A DNA stretch of 64,000 nt, taken from assembly GCF_030687535.1 (NCBI RefSeq), contig NZ_CP117437.1:3121501-3185500 (forward strand), written 5' to 3'. Positions within the stretch are counted from its first letter, which is position 1. Every line of letters begins with the position of its first letter. The notes beneath the pieces were generated by a model. That model had not been told where the DNA came from. It ran no database searches and saw only the letters and a program-made list of their open reading frames with translations. The position numbers and the translations under genes were made by a program. Source of the DNA: Pseudomonas sp. FP2335. Its GTDB lineage: Bacteria > Pseudomonadota > Gammaproteobacteria > Pseudomonadales > Pseudomonadaceae. This document shows, in pieces, positions 40,905-50,896 of the stretch.

Positions 40905-42250
40905 TGAGTCATACTCCTTGGTTCGGCGGATTCTGCGGATCGAGCAGCCAATGCATTTACGCGGACTCGCGCGCCAGGCGCCCCGATATGCGCAAGGTCA
41001 ATGCCCGCCGTTTCTTCGATAAGAAACCCAGCCATTACGGTGACAACGCCCAAGCCAATGACATAGCTGACATACAGGTAGCCAAGGTCGGCGCCGCTGA
41101 GATAGTTATGTAGATAGGGGGCAGTGCCGCCAAAGATCGCCACCGAGATCGAAGACACCAGGCCGACGCCCTGCGCCCGTGCCTGGGTCGGCACTTGTTC
41201 GGACAGCACCGCAGGGAAAATCGCCGCGATCAGCGACCAGGCGCCAAGCCCCAGAACCTGGGCCAAAAACAGCGTGTAGGGCTCAGTGGTCACCATTATC
41301 GAGATGGGATAGGTCAGCAGGATCACGCCCAGGCCCCAGGCAATGACCATAGGCCGGCGCCCTACCCGATCAGACAACATTCCGCAGACCGGCAACCAGC
41401 ACACACAGAGGACCTGCGCGAGAAGACTGGCCATGTAGGCACCCGTGGCGTCCATACCCTGGGCGATCGCGGTCGAAGCGCCGAACGTGACCCAGGCGTA
41501 GTAAGTGACATTGGCGGCCGCGGCCAGCATGACGATGTTACGCGCAACGCGCAGCATCTCCGCCGTGGACAGCTTGCGCGGCGGCCGCGCCTGCCCCTGC
41601 TGCGCTACAAATACATGAGATTCCTGCGCACCGCGGCGCAAGAACAGTGCGTAAAAACCAAGCACTCCCCCCATGGCAAAACCGATCCGCCAGCCATACT
41701 CACCCATGGCCTGCGCGCCCAGCAGCCAGGTCAGCGCCGCCGCCACCGCCGTCGCTGCCATGACCCCTAGCGTCACGCCCACATAGACGGAACTCGACCA
41801 CAAGCCACGGTGCTTGCTCGGGGCGATTTCGGCGACATAGGTGTAGGACACCCCGGTCTCGCCACCATGGGCGAGCCCCTGCATCAGGCGGAAAAACAGC
41901 AGCGCGACCGAGGCGTACAGGCCAATGCTCTGGTAGCTGGGAATCAGCGCGATGCCCAGACTGCTGATCGCAAGCAGCAGCATGGTGATCACCATGATAG
42001 TCCGACGCCCCAGTCGGTCGCTCAGCCGGCCAAACAACCAGCCGCCGACCGGGCGGGCAACAAAGCCAACCGCAAACACAGCAAGGGTCGCGAGCATCGC
42101 CGAGCGCGCATCGGTCTTGTCGAACAGATTGCTTGCCAGGTACACCGAAAAGGTTGCGTACAGGGTCCAGTCAAACCATTCCAGCGCATTGCCGATACTT
42201 GCCGCGCGCAACGATTTGAGGCGTCCTTGGTGAGACGTCGTATTGTTCAT
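40901..42250 (-). CDS. MFS transporter, metabolite:H+ symporter (MHS) family
   Basis: 449 residues, about 12 membrane spans. It has the MHS start (ASIGNALEWFDWTLYATFSV), the RPVGGWLFGRLSDRLGRR signature between spans 2 and 3, and the HGGETGVSYTYVAEIAP motif. These symporters import organic acids, osmolytes or amides. Coupled with the downstream amidase-like gene. Confidence 0.85.
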   Translation of the reverse strand: MNNTTSHQGRLKSLRAASIGNALEWFDWTLYATFSVYLASNLFDKTDARSAMLATLAVFAVGFVARPVGGWLFGRLSDRLGRRTIMVITMLLLAISSLGIALIPSYQSIGLYASVALLFFRLMQGLAHGGETGVSYTYVAEIAPSKHRGLWSSSVYVGVTLGVMAATAVAAALTWLLGAQAMGEYGWRIGFAMGGVLGFYALFLRRGAQESHVFVAQQGQARPPRKLSTAEMLRVARNIVMLAAAANVTYYAWVTFGASTAIAQGMDATGAYMASLLAQVLCVCWLPVCGMLSDRVGRRPMVIAWGLGVILLTYPISIMVTTEPYTLFLAQVLGLGAWSLIAAIFPAVLSEQVPTQARAQGVGLVSSISVAIFGGTAPYLHNYLSGADLGYLYVSYVIGLGVVTVMAGFLIEETAGIDLAHIGAPGARVRVNALAARSAESAEPRSMTQ

Positions 42251-42296
42251 GGAGTATCTCCTGGTTACGGAAGGGATCGCGGTTTGGCAAACCGGA

Positions 42297-43547
42297 TCAA
42301 AGGTGCAACGCGGGCTTGGGCTGGCCTAAACCCTGGGCAACCGGGACGCGGACACGCAGCGCAATCAGCAATGCGGCCAGCAGCATGAGCACGGCCGCCG
42401 CGATGAATACGCCTGCGCTGCCACCGAGGTTGAACACGGCACCGCCAGCGGCGGCGCCGGTTGCGATAGCCGACTGCACAGATGCCACCACCATGCCCCC
42501 GGCGCTTTCGGCCTGATCAGGGACTGCACTGGCAACCCAGTTCGACCACGCCACCGGCACACCACCAAAGGCCAAGCCCCAGATGCTCAGCAGTACTGCC
42601 TGCCCCGCAATCGAGGCCGGCAACAGCACCAACGCCAGTGCTGCAACGCCGACCAGCGCGGGCATCAACACCAGAGTGGCCAGCGGGTAGCGCTCCAGCA
42701 GCTTTCCGGCCAACAGCGTGCCAACGAAATTCGCCACACCGAACCCCAACAGCATCAGCGACAGCCCCTGCGTACCGATGCCGGTCGTCCCCTCAAGAAA
42801 TGGCCGAACATAGGTGAACATCGCGAAGTGCCCGCTGTGCACCAGCACACACCCGAACATCCCCATGGCGATGCCCGGGCGCTGCAGCACGTCGAGGATG
42901 GTGCGCAGACGTGCCGGCCGGCGCGGCGCCAGGCGCGGCAGAGTGAACGACTGGAACGCCAGAGTGGCCATGCCGACCGCTGCCGCCGCAAAGAATGCAC
43001 TGCGCCAGCCATACAGCCCGCCCAGGTAGCTGCCCAGCGGCACTGCTACGACGGTGCCGATGGCAATGCCGCTGAAAATGATCGAAAGCGCCCGTGGCAA
43101 CAACGCACTCGGTACCAAGCGCATCGCGACCGCCGCCGCCATGCTCCAGAACCCGCCAAGGGCAATGCCCAGCAAGATACGCATCAACAACAGCACCGCG
43201 AAGCTGGAGGAAACGGCGACCAACAGATTGGAGGCGACCATCAAGGTGGAAAACCCCAGCAACACCCAACGGCGGTCGATGCCGCGGGTCAGGCCCGGGA
43301 CCAATAAGCCCGCGAACAGCGCCACTACCGCAGTCACTGTGACCGCTTGGCCCGCCAGCGCTTCGGACACTCCCAGGTCGTTCGCCATCAGCGTCAACAA
43401 GCTGGCCGGAAGGTACTCGGCGGTCAGTAATCCGAACACGCCCATTGCCAGCGAAAACACGGCCATCCACGCGGGGGTGGCAGGCTCCACGTCCGGGACG
43501 ACGCCGGGATGGCGGTCGGATACGGAATTACACACACAGTCAGTCAT
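42297..43547 (-). CDS. MFS transporter, DHA1-type
   Basis: 416 residues, 12 spans. ALGGFWSMAAAVAMRLVP and the MGVFGLLTAEYLPASLL start are typical of the AraJ/YdhP-like drug or sugar efflux subgroup. Divergent from the AraC-type regulator 100 bases away, which probably controls it. Confidence 0.85.
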   Translation of the reverse strand: MTDCVCNSVSDRHPGVVPDVEPATPAWMAVFSLAMGVFGLLTAEYLPASLLTLMANDLGVSEALAGQAVTVTAVVALFAGLLVPGLTRGIDRRWVLLGFSTLMVASNLLVAVSSSFAVLLLMRILLGIALGGFWSMAAAVAMRLVPSALLPRALSIIFSGIAIGTVVAVPLGSYLGGLYGWRSAFFAAAAVGMATLAFQSFTLPRLAPRRPARLRTILDVLQRPGIAMGMFGCVLVHSGHFAMFTYVRPFLEGTTGIGTQGLSLMLLGFGVANFVGTLLAGKLLERYPLATLVLMPALVGVAALALVLLPASIAGQAVLLSIWGLAFGGVPVAWSNWVASAVPDQAESAGGMVVASVQSAIATGAAAGGAVFNLGGSAGVFIAAAVLMLLAALLIALRVRVPVAQGLGQPKPALHL

Positions 43548-43649
43548 TGCACGGATCTCCCAATCTTCATGGCGATCCGCAGTCTAGGCGCGGGAATCCG
43601 GATGATCTATGATCTAAAGTCTCTACTTTTTGACCAAAACACCTGAACA

Positions 43650-44603
43650 ATGCCTACAGATCAGTTTGCGCTCTCCTCGGACCTCATCACCGAACTGTTA
43701 CGCGGCATGCGCCTGCGCGGCGTCGAATACCGGCGTATTCAAGCGGGACCCACCTTCGGTTTGGGCTTTGCTGAAAAACCTGGGCATGCCTGGTTCCACT
43801 TCATGGCCGTCGGCAATGCGGTGCTGCGGATGGAGGACGGAACCACCTACGCGCTGGGTGCGGGCAACGCCGTGTTCATTTCCCATGGCGCGGCCCATCA
43901 ACTGTTTTCCGATCCTCACGTGCCTGTTCAAGACATCGACCTTCTAGACGGCGCCCCCCTCGGCGAAGCCGTCAGCGCGGTGGATACCGGAACCGGTGGC
44001 AGCCCCACGCCGAGCACTATTGTGTTCAGTGGCTGCATGGAGTTTGAACTGGGCAGTCTCCACGGCCTTGGCCGGCTGATGCCGGGCCTGATGTTGATCG
44101 ATGCCGGCGGCCAGCGTTACCCCGGACTGGTGCCTATCCTGGCCACCATGGAACGCGAGGTCAGCGCTGCACGTATCGGCTTCGCCGGTATCCTCGCGCG
44201 CTTGGCCGACGTGGTGGCGGCCATGGTCGTGCGCGGCTGGGTGGAGTGCGCCTGCGGGAATGCCTCTGGCTTGGTCGCCGCCTTGCGCGATCCACGCTTG
44301 GCCGGCGCCCTGCTTGCACTGCACCAGCAACCGGGCCGTGACTGGACCGTTGCGCAGTTGGCAGAGCAATGCAATACCTCACGCTCGGTCTTCGCGGACC
44401 GCTTCCAGGTAACGATCGGCATGAGCCCGCTGCGCTATGTCACCGAACTGCGAATGCGCCTTGCAAGCCAGTGGCTGACCCTCGAACGGCTGCCGATTGA
44501 AGAGGTAGCGCAGCGTTTGGGCTACACCTCCCAGGCCGCGTTCAGTCGCGCCTTCAAACGCATTACGGGCAACACACCTGGCTTGAGTCGCAAGGTCAGG
44601 TAG
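43650..44603 (+). CDS. AraC family regulator with cupin-6 domain
   Basis: 317 residues. The N-terminal cupin-like domain (about 1-190; WFHFMAVGNAVLRMEDG) senses a ligand; the C-terminal double HTH (about 215-315) has VAQLAEQCNTSRSVFADRFQ and the second helix pair EEVAQRLGYTSQAAFSRAFK, both AraC-type. Transcribed divergently from the MFS transporter. Confidence 0.88.
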   Translation: MPTDQFALSSDLITELLRGMRLRGVEYRRIQAGPTFGLGFAEKPGHAWFHFMAVGNAVLRMEDGTTYALGAGNAVFISHGAAHQLFSDPHVPVQDIDLLDGAPLGEAVSAVDTGTGGSPTPSTIVFSGCMEFELGSLHGLGRLMPGLMLIDAGGQRYPGLVPILATMEREVSAARIGFAGILARLADVVAAMVVRGWVECACGNASGLVAALRDPRLAGALLALHQQPGRDWTVAQLAEQCNTSRSVFADRFQVTIGMSPLRYVTELRMRLASQWLTLERLPIEEVAQRLGYTSQAAFSRAFKRITGNTPGLSRKVR

Positions 44604-44655
44604 GCGACTGCCCGTTGAAGCCGAGCGCACGCAGTCGCTGATCCGTGGCGCTGGC

Positions 44656-45417
44656 TTATTTACCACCCGTCACGTCGAGAAATGTGCCGGTGACGAATGA
44701 TGCCTGCTCGCTGGCAAGCCATAGAATCGCCTGTGCCACTTCCTCCGGCTGGCCACCCCGCCCCATGGGGATCGAGTCCTTGACCCGATCGACCCGGCCC
44801 GGCTCGCCACCACTGGCATGCATGTCGGTGTAAATATGCCCGGGGCGAATACCGTTGACGCGTATGCCTTCCCGAGCCACCTCCTTTGCAAACCCAATGG
44901 TAAACGTCTCCAGGGCGCCCTTTGAGGCCGCATAGTCGATGTATTCATTAGGGCTGCCGAGACGCGCCGAGGCCGAAGAGACATTGATCACCACGCCGCC
45001 CGGGCCGTTGTGACGGTAAGACATGCGCTTCACCGCCTGCTGGGCACAGAGTATCGGCCCAATGGAATTGACCGCAAAAATGCGTTGCATCCGCTCGAAG
45101 CCAAGGCCTTCCAGGCGTGACTGAGGCGCCAGCATCCCGGCGTTATTGACCAGTACGTCAATACGTCCGAACGAGCGGTCGATGGCTGCGAACAAATCGG
45201 CCACCTGTTGCGGGTCCGCACTGTCGGCGCGCACCGCCAACGCCCTGCGCCCCAGTGCTTCGACATCCGCAACCACTGCCAGCGCGGCGGCCTCGTGGGC
45301 GACGTAGCTGATGGCGACGTCATAACCGCGTGCGGCAGCCAACCGGGCGGTGGCCGCCCCCACGCCACGACTTCCTCCGGTGATCAGAATCAGCGGTGCC
45401 TTTGAGACGTTGATCAT
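44656..45417 (-). CDS. SDR family oxidoreductase
   Basis: 253 residues. Rossmann TGGSRGVG (about 11-18), NNAG (about 92), catalytic Ser in NVSSAS and YAASK (about 163-167). NAD(P)-dependent; substrate unknown. The ATG at 45417 has a strong AGGAGG site. The same frame is open much further upstream through the EamA gene, but that part is a shadow. About 30 bases follow the EamA gene stop, so they may be co-transcribed. Confidence 0.88.
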   Translation of the reverse strand: MINVSKAPLILITGGSRGVGAATARLAAARGYDVAISYVAHEAAALAVVADVEALGRRALAVRADSADPQQVADLFAAIDRSFGRIDVLVNNAGMLAPQSRLEGLGFERMQRIFAVNSIGPILCAQQAVKRMSYRHNGPGGVVINVSSASARLGSPNEYIDYAASKGALETFTIGFAKEVAREGIRVNGIRPGHIYTDMHASGGEPGRVDRVKDSIPMGRGGQPEEVAQAILWLASEQASFVTGTFLDVTGGK

Positions 45418-45446
45418 TGAACCTACCTCCTGGCCAGTCGGCCGTA

Positions 45447-46274
45447 TCAGCCGATAATGAGGGTACCGCTGGCGATCACGACGCACGCCAGTATCCGGCG
45501 CGCTGTAAGCGTCTCGCCGAGGAACACATAACCGATCAACAACGCAAACAACACGCTGGTTTCGCGCAACGCGGAGACCGCGCCCAGGGGCGCTTCGTTC
45601 ATGGCGTAGATGACCATTGCATACGCAAGCAAAGAGACCAGTCCGCCGCCCATGGCGGTAAGCATTCCTGGCCGAACCGAGAACAAGCTGCGCGGACCAC
45701 GCAGACCGATGTAAACCACCGGCATCAGCACGCCCCACAGGGCGCACATCCACACGGCGTAGGACAACGGTGCACCGGATAGCCTGGCGCCTATGCCGTC
45801 GACAACGCTGTAGGCCGCAATGAAGCAGCCTGTTCCCAGCGCATAGGGCAAGCTGGGAACCGACAGACTGCGCCCTTTGAAGGCCAGCGAAACAATCCCG
45901 CCTGACACCAGCGCCACACCGAGCAACTCGCCAGGGCTGATGCTTTCTCCGGCAAAAACCGCGGCCCCCAAGGTAATCAGCACCGGCGACGATCCGCGTG
46001 AAATCGGATAGATCTGCCCCAGGTCGCCAACTCGGTAACTGCGCACGAGGAACAAGTTGTAGCCCACATGCAGTAACCCCGAAAGCAGCGCGTAGCTCCA
46101 GCTTTCCATGGCCGGTGGGACCATGAAGGCGGCGGCGACGGCACAGACTATTGCAATGGCAATGCACATCACCGTCATGGACCACAGGCGATCGTTACCA
46201 CTGCGCAGCAGCGCATTCCAGCTTGCATGCAGGAGCGCGGCGAAAAGAACCAGCAAGACGATATGAATAGGCAT
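45447..46274 (-). CDS. EamA/DMT family transporter
   Basis: 275 residues with about ten hydrophobic spans in two repeats. HASWNALLRSGNDR in the first repeat and the GGIVSLAFKG, ALREVSV-like LRETSVLFALLIGYVFLGE in the second are typical of EamA. Probable exporter of small metabolites. First gene of a unit with the SDR. Confidence 0.85.
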   Translation of the reverse strand: MPIHIVLLVLFAALLHASWNALLRSGNDRLWSMTVMCIAIAIVCAVAAAFMVPPAMESWSYALLSGLLHVGYNLFLVRSYRVGDLGQIYPISRGSSPVLITLGAAVFAGESISPGELLGVALVSGGIVSLAFKGRSLSVPSLPYALGTGCFIAAYSVVDGIGARLSGAPLSYAVWMCALWGVLMPVVYIGLRGPRSLFSVRPGMLTAMGGGLVSLLAYAMVIYAMNEAPLGAVSALRETSVLFALLIGYVFLGETLTARRILACVVIASGTLIIG

Positions 46275-46348
46275 GCGCCACTCTAGGCAATCCGTTTCCG
46301 AGACAAAAGCGAAGTATCCTCATTGCAGCATGAACGGATACTCATGCA

Positions 46349-47254
46349 TTACGCTTGCACTCGTTGTACTTTCAGCGCTTCGCTGACTAGCCATTGGCGA
46401 AAGCTGGCGACATGCGGTTGCGATTCGATGCCCTTGGGGCAGACGAAGTAGTACGCAAGCGGCGATGGAAGCGGCACGTCGAACAGCCGAACCAAACGGC
46501 CATCGGCGATTTCGTTCTCGACATGCCCGCTGCGCACCAACGCCACGCCTTGGCCGAGCAAGGCCGCCTCGACCGTCATGTTGGTGTCGCCAAATCTGAC
46601 GCTTTCCTTGAGCGGCAAATAGGCCAGCCCGACGGCTTGAAACCACGTCTCCCATTTAGGTACCAGCTCGGCACCATCACGCGTCAGCAGTGGAAAATCC
46701 AGCAACTGTGCAGGGCTCTGCGGTGTCCCGACGCGTCGCAGCAGTTCAGGGCTGGCCACAGGAAATACCTGCTCTCCAAACAAAAATTCCGAATACAGAC
46801 CTGGGTAAGCACCCTTGCCGAGCCTGATCGCAACATCCGCCTGGCCGTGAGAGAAATGGATGATTTTGTCCGTGGTATCCAGCGAGACCAACAGCTCGGG
46901 GTGCTGGCGAGAGAGCAGCGGCAAGCGTGGCAGCAGCCATTTGAGCGCGAAGGAATAGGTGGTGCTGACGCGCAGTCGAACCCGGCCTTTTTGCTCGCGC
47001 AGGTGGCCCAAAGTCGCCTCCAGGCTGATGAAGAATTCGCGCACGATGGGCGCCAGCGTTGCCCCCGCGGCCGTCAGGCGTAACGCCTTGCCACGTTCGA
47101 ACAACTGCAGCCCCCAAAGCGCCTCAAGATGCTTGAGCTGGTGGCTGACGGCGCTCTGGGTCACATGCAGTTCCTGCGCGGCTGCGGTGAATGTCGGGTG
47201 GCGCGTAGCAACTTCGAACGCACGCAATGTCGCGGTGGGCGGCAAATCTCTCAT
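46349..47254 (-). CDS. LysR family transcriptional regulator (GcvA-like)
   Basis: 301 residues. N-terminal HTH PTFTAAAQELHVTQSAVSHQ followed by LKHLEALWG is of the GcvA subgroup; effector-binding domain follows from about 90. It faces the same direction as the EamA-SDR genes downstream and may control them, or act on a distant target. Confidence 0.88.
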   Translation of the reverse strand: MRDLPPTATLRAFEVATRHPTFTAAAQELHVTQSAVSHQLKHLEALWGLQLFERGKALRLTAAGATLAPIVREFFISLEATLGHLREQKGRVRLRVSTTYSFALKWLLPRLPLLSRQHPELLVSLDTTDKIIHFSHGQADVAIRLGKGAYPGLYSEFLFGEQVFPVASPELLRRVGTPQSPAQLLDFPLLTRDGAELVPKWETWFQAVGLAYLPLKESVRFGDTNMTVEAALLGQGVALVRSGHVENEIADGRLVRLFDVPLPSPLAYYFVCPKGIESQPHVASFRQWLVSEALKVQRVQA

Positions 47255-47374
47255 AGGGGCGGTATCCGGCGAAGTATCAGAAAGACGCTTGCATGAACGC
47301 TAGCTCATAAGGCGCTGAATTCACTCTAACCGTCGCCGCCCTGCCGTGACAGGGGTGCACCGGAAACTAGCAGC

Positions 47375-47584
47375 TCAACGACGCCCAGGCTTCTCGATGG
47401 GCTGGGTGGGTGAGTCGTTGCGCTTGGAAGCAGCGTCTTGCCGGGGAGCTGTCTGTTGCCGGTGTTGTTCTTTATGGAATGCCTCATGCCACCGCATCAG
47501 TGCTTCCGCGCCGTCAGAAGCCAAGGCCGAGAGTGGCGCGCAGGCTATCCACGCGGTTGCCATTACGAGTGTCAGTTTTTTCAT
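47375..47584 (-). CDS. Small exported protein
   Basis: 69 residues with a Sec signal peptide (KKLTLVMATAWIACAPLSAL, ASA-like cut after ALA) and a short polar, Gln/Arg-rich mature part with RWHEAFHKEQHRQQ. AGGTGA precedes the ATG. No family recognised. Confidence 0.6.
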   Translation of the reverse strand: MKKLTLVMATAWIACAPLSALASDGAEALMRWHEAFHKEQHRQQTAPRQDAASKRNDSPTQPIEKPGRR

Positions 47585-47679
47585 TACGTATCACCTGGGT
47601 TGGTTGAAATCCAAATAGTCGGCGCGCAGAAGCCTACGGCGCCCGTGTGGTGCCATGCGGTCATGCCTGGGTGTATGAC

Positions 47680-49644
47680 TCAGGGCGTGGAACGCGCGAG
47701 CTGCGCGTATTGCTCCAGCAGCCAGGCCAAGTCGTGGTAACAGGTCGCTAAAGCGTGCGCGCCAAGCCTTCTCATCGACCTTGATGTGCGGCGAGCCTGC
47801 GCCGCGCAGATCGCCGGGTCACCCGCCCAACGAGCTATCCGCCGGGCGCCGCTTTGTGCGCAACGGGCGACGGGCGAGCCCGGCTCAACACGCTTCGCCT
47901 TAGCCTGTAACCGGCGCAATTGCTTACTCAATTGCAGGGACAAGTAGCCCGCCCGGTAATCGTGCCTGTTATCGGCGCCGAGCAAATTGATCAACGCGAC
48001 GATTCGAGATTGCTGCCTGGCCTGCCATTTAGCGTGGTCGATCGTGCTTGCAAGACGAAGTAGCTGGCGTGTGTGCTTATGCAGTGAACGTTTCAACGCC
48101 CGAATATGTTTGACCGGATCTCTGGGCAAGATCTGGAACGCCAATAAGCAGATCAGCATTGCAACAATCCACGCCAGCGCCTGGTTCGCAAAGTCGGCGA
48201 AATCATAGGAGGCGATGGCACCCGTGCTCACCAGGGTGTTGAACCCGATCAGGTAGGCGATGCCTTGCAAGGCGTGACGCGGTTGGCTCGTCGCATGGAT
48301 CCCGAACGACCAGAACGCCGCCAACAGCATAAATAACAGCGGGAAACCGTTGATCTGTGGCATCAACAGGAACTTGCACAGCGCGGCAGCCACAATGGCG
48401 TAGAGCGTGCCACGTATAAAACTGGCCATACCCTGCGCCGGCGCCGCGGCCGTGGCCAGCAGCGTGCAACCTGGGCCCAAGACTGCCAGCAGCGTCGGCC
48501 CTTGATTCCAGCCGCTGAAGTACCAGACCGCCCCCGTGGCCAGGGTTGCGAGCACGGCCCGGATGCCGTTTCGTGCCGCGTCCGCGTAATGGCGGTGGTA
48601 GCCCACGGCGCGGACCTGCGCCGGGCGTCGCTGATCGAGGCTGGAGAAGTTCAGCAAGGCCTCAGTCAAATCTGTCAATTGCTCGTGCAAGCGTTCGCTG
48701 AACAACCGCGAGCCTTGAGTTGAGTCTGCATGCTCATCCGCCAAGCGACGCAGTTGCCCTACCGTATCGGCCGCCACCTGGAAGGTGCAGCGGCTGCCCG
48801 CCAGGCGCTCACTCAGTTGCAGTAGCGCGCTGGCATTGTCCGCCAGCAGCACGGGATCGACGCCACGGGCGGCATCGTCCAGGTGCACGTCCAGCACCGC
48901 CGATTGCAAATGCGCCAGGCCTGCTTGAATCGCCAGTTGCCGGGAGCGAATCAGCGCCGACTCCCCACGGGCGAGTCCCAGTTGATCGTCCACCTTGCCG
49001 ATGTCCATCGCGAGCTGGTGACGTTGTGCCGTCAACGCCGCGATAGGCTCGCCGGTGAGTCGAGAGGCGAGCAGTCGGGCACTGCGGGCACAGATGCCGA
49101 CCAGCGCGCTGCGCACCTTGTCCTCCATGGTCTTGGCACTGAACAGCGTGACCACCAGGCTCAAGCTCAGCACCCCCAATGCGACCGCCGTACCACGGGT
49201 GATGATGTGCTCAAACCCCAGTTGCGGCGCAACGATTGCAGGGCCCAGCGCCAGGCAGACGGTATAGCCCGCCACCACCGCCGCCGTGGCCTGATAATGG
49301 CGCAAAACGGTCATTGCACTGACGCACAGGCCCAGCCACAGAGCGATACCGAGCAGGAACAACAGCATCTGTTGTGCGAACAGGCCTGTCAGCACTACCG
49401 CCGCGACCAGGCCGACCAGGGTACCCAGCATCCGGTAGACACCCTTGCCACGAACCGCCCCCTGGATGGGCTGTAGCAACAACAACACGGTGGATGCGCC
49501 CGCGAACGGGGCGTCCAGATGCAGTTCAAAGCCAAGCCACAGCGCCAGACCTGCAGCCAAGATACTGCGCAACACGTAGAAGAACGTGACGGACGCCGAG
49601 GGCCGCGCAATGCTCGCGAAAAGGTGTGTCAGCCGGTTCGTCAT
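47680..49644 (-). CDS. FUSC family efflux protein
   Basis: 654 residues from ATG 49644. Two blocks of about five membrane spans (about 12-165 and 355-500) flank a cytoplasmic domain, as in AaeB-type aromatic acid exporters. The first block contains the PFAGASTVLLLLQPIQGAV motif. It forms the pump with the HlyD-type adaptor and DUF1656 protein upstream; start and stop codons overlap (TGATG). Confidence 0.85.
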   Translation of the reverse strand: MTNRLTHLFASIARPSASVTFFYVLRSILAAGLALWLGFELHLDAPFAGASTVLLLLQPIQGAVRGKGVYRMLGTLVGLVAAVVLTGLFAQQMLLFLLGIALWLGLCVSAMTVLRHYQATAAVVAGYTVCLALGPAIVAPQLGFEHIITRGTAVALGVLSLSLVVTLFSAKTMEDKVRSALVGICARSARLLASRLTGEPIAALTAQRHQLAMDIGKVDDQLGLARGESALIRSRQLAIQAGLAHLQSAVLDVHLDDAARGVDPVLLADNASALLQLSERLAGSRCTFQVAADTVGQLRRLADEHADSTQGSRLFSERLHEQLTDLTEALLNFSSLDQRRPAQVRAVGYHRHYADAARNGIRAVLATLATGAVWYFSGWNQGPTLLAVLGPGCTLLATAAAPAQGMASFIRGTLYAIVAAALCKFLLMPQINGFPLLFMLLAAFWSFGIHATSQPRHALQGIAYLIGFNTLVSTGAIASYDFADFANQALAWIVAMLICLLAFQILPRDPVKHIRALKRSLHKHTRQLLRLASTIDHAKWQARQQSRIVALINLLGADNRHDYRAGYLSLQLSKQLRRLQAKAKRVEPGSPVARCAQSGARRIARWAGDPAICAAQARRTSRSMRRLGAHALATCYHDLAWLLEQYAQLARSTP

Positions 49645-50552
49645 CACAGGAACGCCTGCAGCCATTGGGTGAGCCGCCAGCGTGGCGCAGCGTTCGACTC
49701 CTTGACTTCGACACTGGCGGTCATGCCCGCCACCAATTCCACGCCCTCCGGCACCTGATCCAACTCAATGCGCACGGGTACGCGCTGGGCCAACCGAATC
49801 CAGCTGAAGGTCGGGCTCACCTCGGGCAAGCCGTTGGCATTACGCACTTCATTAACATCGGCGATCCCCCTGCCCATGCTTGCCACGTGCCCTTCCAATA
49901 GTGGGGCAAACCCCATCAGCTTGATGGAGACCGGGGAGCCGACCCGCACGGCCGGCAGCTTGGTCTCCTCAAAATAGGCCGTGACCCAGAAACTATGGCC
50001 ATCGACGACGAACAGGTTGGTAATGCCAGCCTGTGCGTAGTCACCGGGTTGCAGGCGCAGTTGAGTGACGTAGCCGTCTACCGGCGAACGAATGGTCGTG
50101 CGCTCCACGTCGAGCTGCGCTTGGGCGACCTGGTGGGCAGCTGCGTCCAGGCGCGCTCGGGCAACGGCCAGGTCGCGGGCGGCGTTATCAATCTCTTCCT
50201 GGGCAATGGCCCCGGCCAACTGGGCTCGCCGCTTGAGTTGGGCGCTGCGTTGCTCGAACACGCTGCGCGCCTCGGCAAACTGCGCGGTGCGCTGCTGTAG
50301 GGCCAATTGATAAGCGCGCGCATCGATGCAATAGAGCAAATCGCCCTTTGCCACCCATTGATTGTCCCTGGCTGGCAACCGATCGACTTGGCCGGACACC
50401 TCGGGAGCGATACGGATAACCTGCGCACTGACCCTCCCGTCACGCGTCCACGGGGCCAGGACGTACGCCCGCCATAGTTGCAGGCAGAACACCAGGGCCA
50501 GCAAACCAAGCAACAGGGTAAGCGCCGGTTTGAGGATTTTGACGATAGACAT
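49644..50552 (-). CDS. HlyD-type membrane fusion protein (AaeA-like)
   Basis: 302 residues. One N-terminal membrane span, a lipoyl half-domain (APEVSGQVDRLPARDNQWVA), a coiled-coil hairpin (about 75-140) and the second half (TIRSPVDGYVTQLRLQPGDY). Links the FUSC pump to the outer membrane. Confidence 0.88.
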   Translation of the reverse strand: MSIVKILKPALTLLLGLLALVFCLQLWRAYVLAPWTRDGRVSAQVIRIAPEVSGQVDRLPARDNQWVAKGDLLYCIDARAYQLALQQRTAQFAEARSVFEQRSAQLKRRAQLAGAIAQEEIDNAARDLAVARARLDAAAHQVAQAQLDVERTTIRSPVDGYVTQLRLQPGDYAQAGITNLFVVDGHSFWVTAYFEETKLPAVRVGSPVSIKLMGFAPLLEGHVASMGRGIADVNEVRNANGLPEVSPTFSWIRLAQRVPVRIELDQVPEGVELVAGMTASVEVKESNAAPRWRLTQWLQAFL

Positions 50553-50564
50553 GACCTGCCCCAC

Positions 50565-50753
50565 TCAACAATTGACGACCATCGTCGACAGGACGATGAG
50601 CGAGACAAAAAAACGCGCCAGTGCCGGGTGCCAGGCCCAATCCAGCCAGCAGCGGGTCAGGTTCTCGATAAGCGTGTAGGCCAGGACCGACACGCCCAGG
50701 TAGATCAACAAAGGTGGGAAATACAGGTTGGCGATGGAGACTTCGCTAAACAT
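50565..50753 (-). CDS. DUF1656 membrane protein (AaeX-like)
   Basis: 62 residues from ATG 50753 (a TTG 18 bases upstream is possible). SEVSIANLYFPPLLIYLG is the family's start; two membrane spans. It lies first in DUF1656-HlyD-FUSC operons such as aaeXAB. Confidence 0.8.
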   Translation of the reverse strand: MFSEVSIANLYFPPLLIYLGVSVLAYTLIENLTRCWLDWAWHPALARFFVSLIVLSTMVVNC

Positions 50754-50896
50754 GGCAAATACCGGGTTCAAGGGGCTGTAGCATCTCCCCTTCCTACAGG
50801 GGGCTTGTTGATGATGCTAAGCAATTACCACCACTGCCGATATTGAGTAGACTGCCAGAATATAATCAAATCCAGACAACCTCACGATTGCATGCC

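Noticed and set aside
42793..43470. 225-codon minus-strand frame within the MFS gene
   Set aside because: Shadow frame of a clear 12-span transporter, Gly/Arg-rich and without a start signal.
44656..46185. 509-codon minus-strand frame
   Set aside because: Only the last 253 codons form the SDR. The upstream part is a shadow of the EamA gene in another frame and the SDR has its own strong ribosome site.
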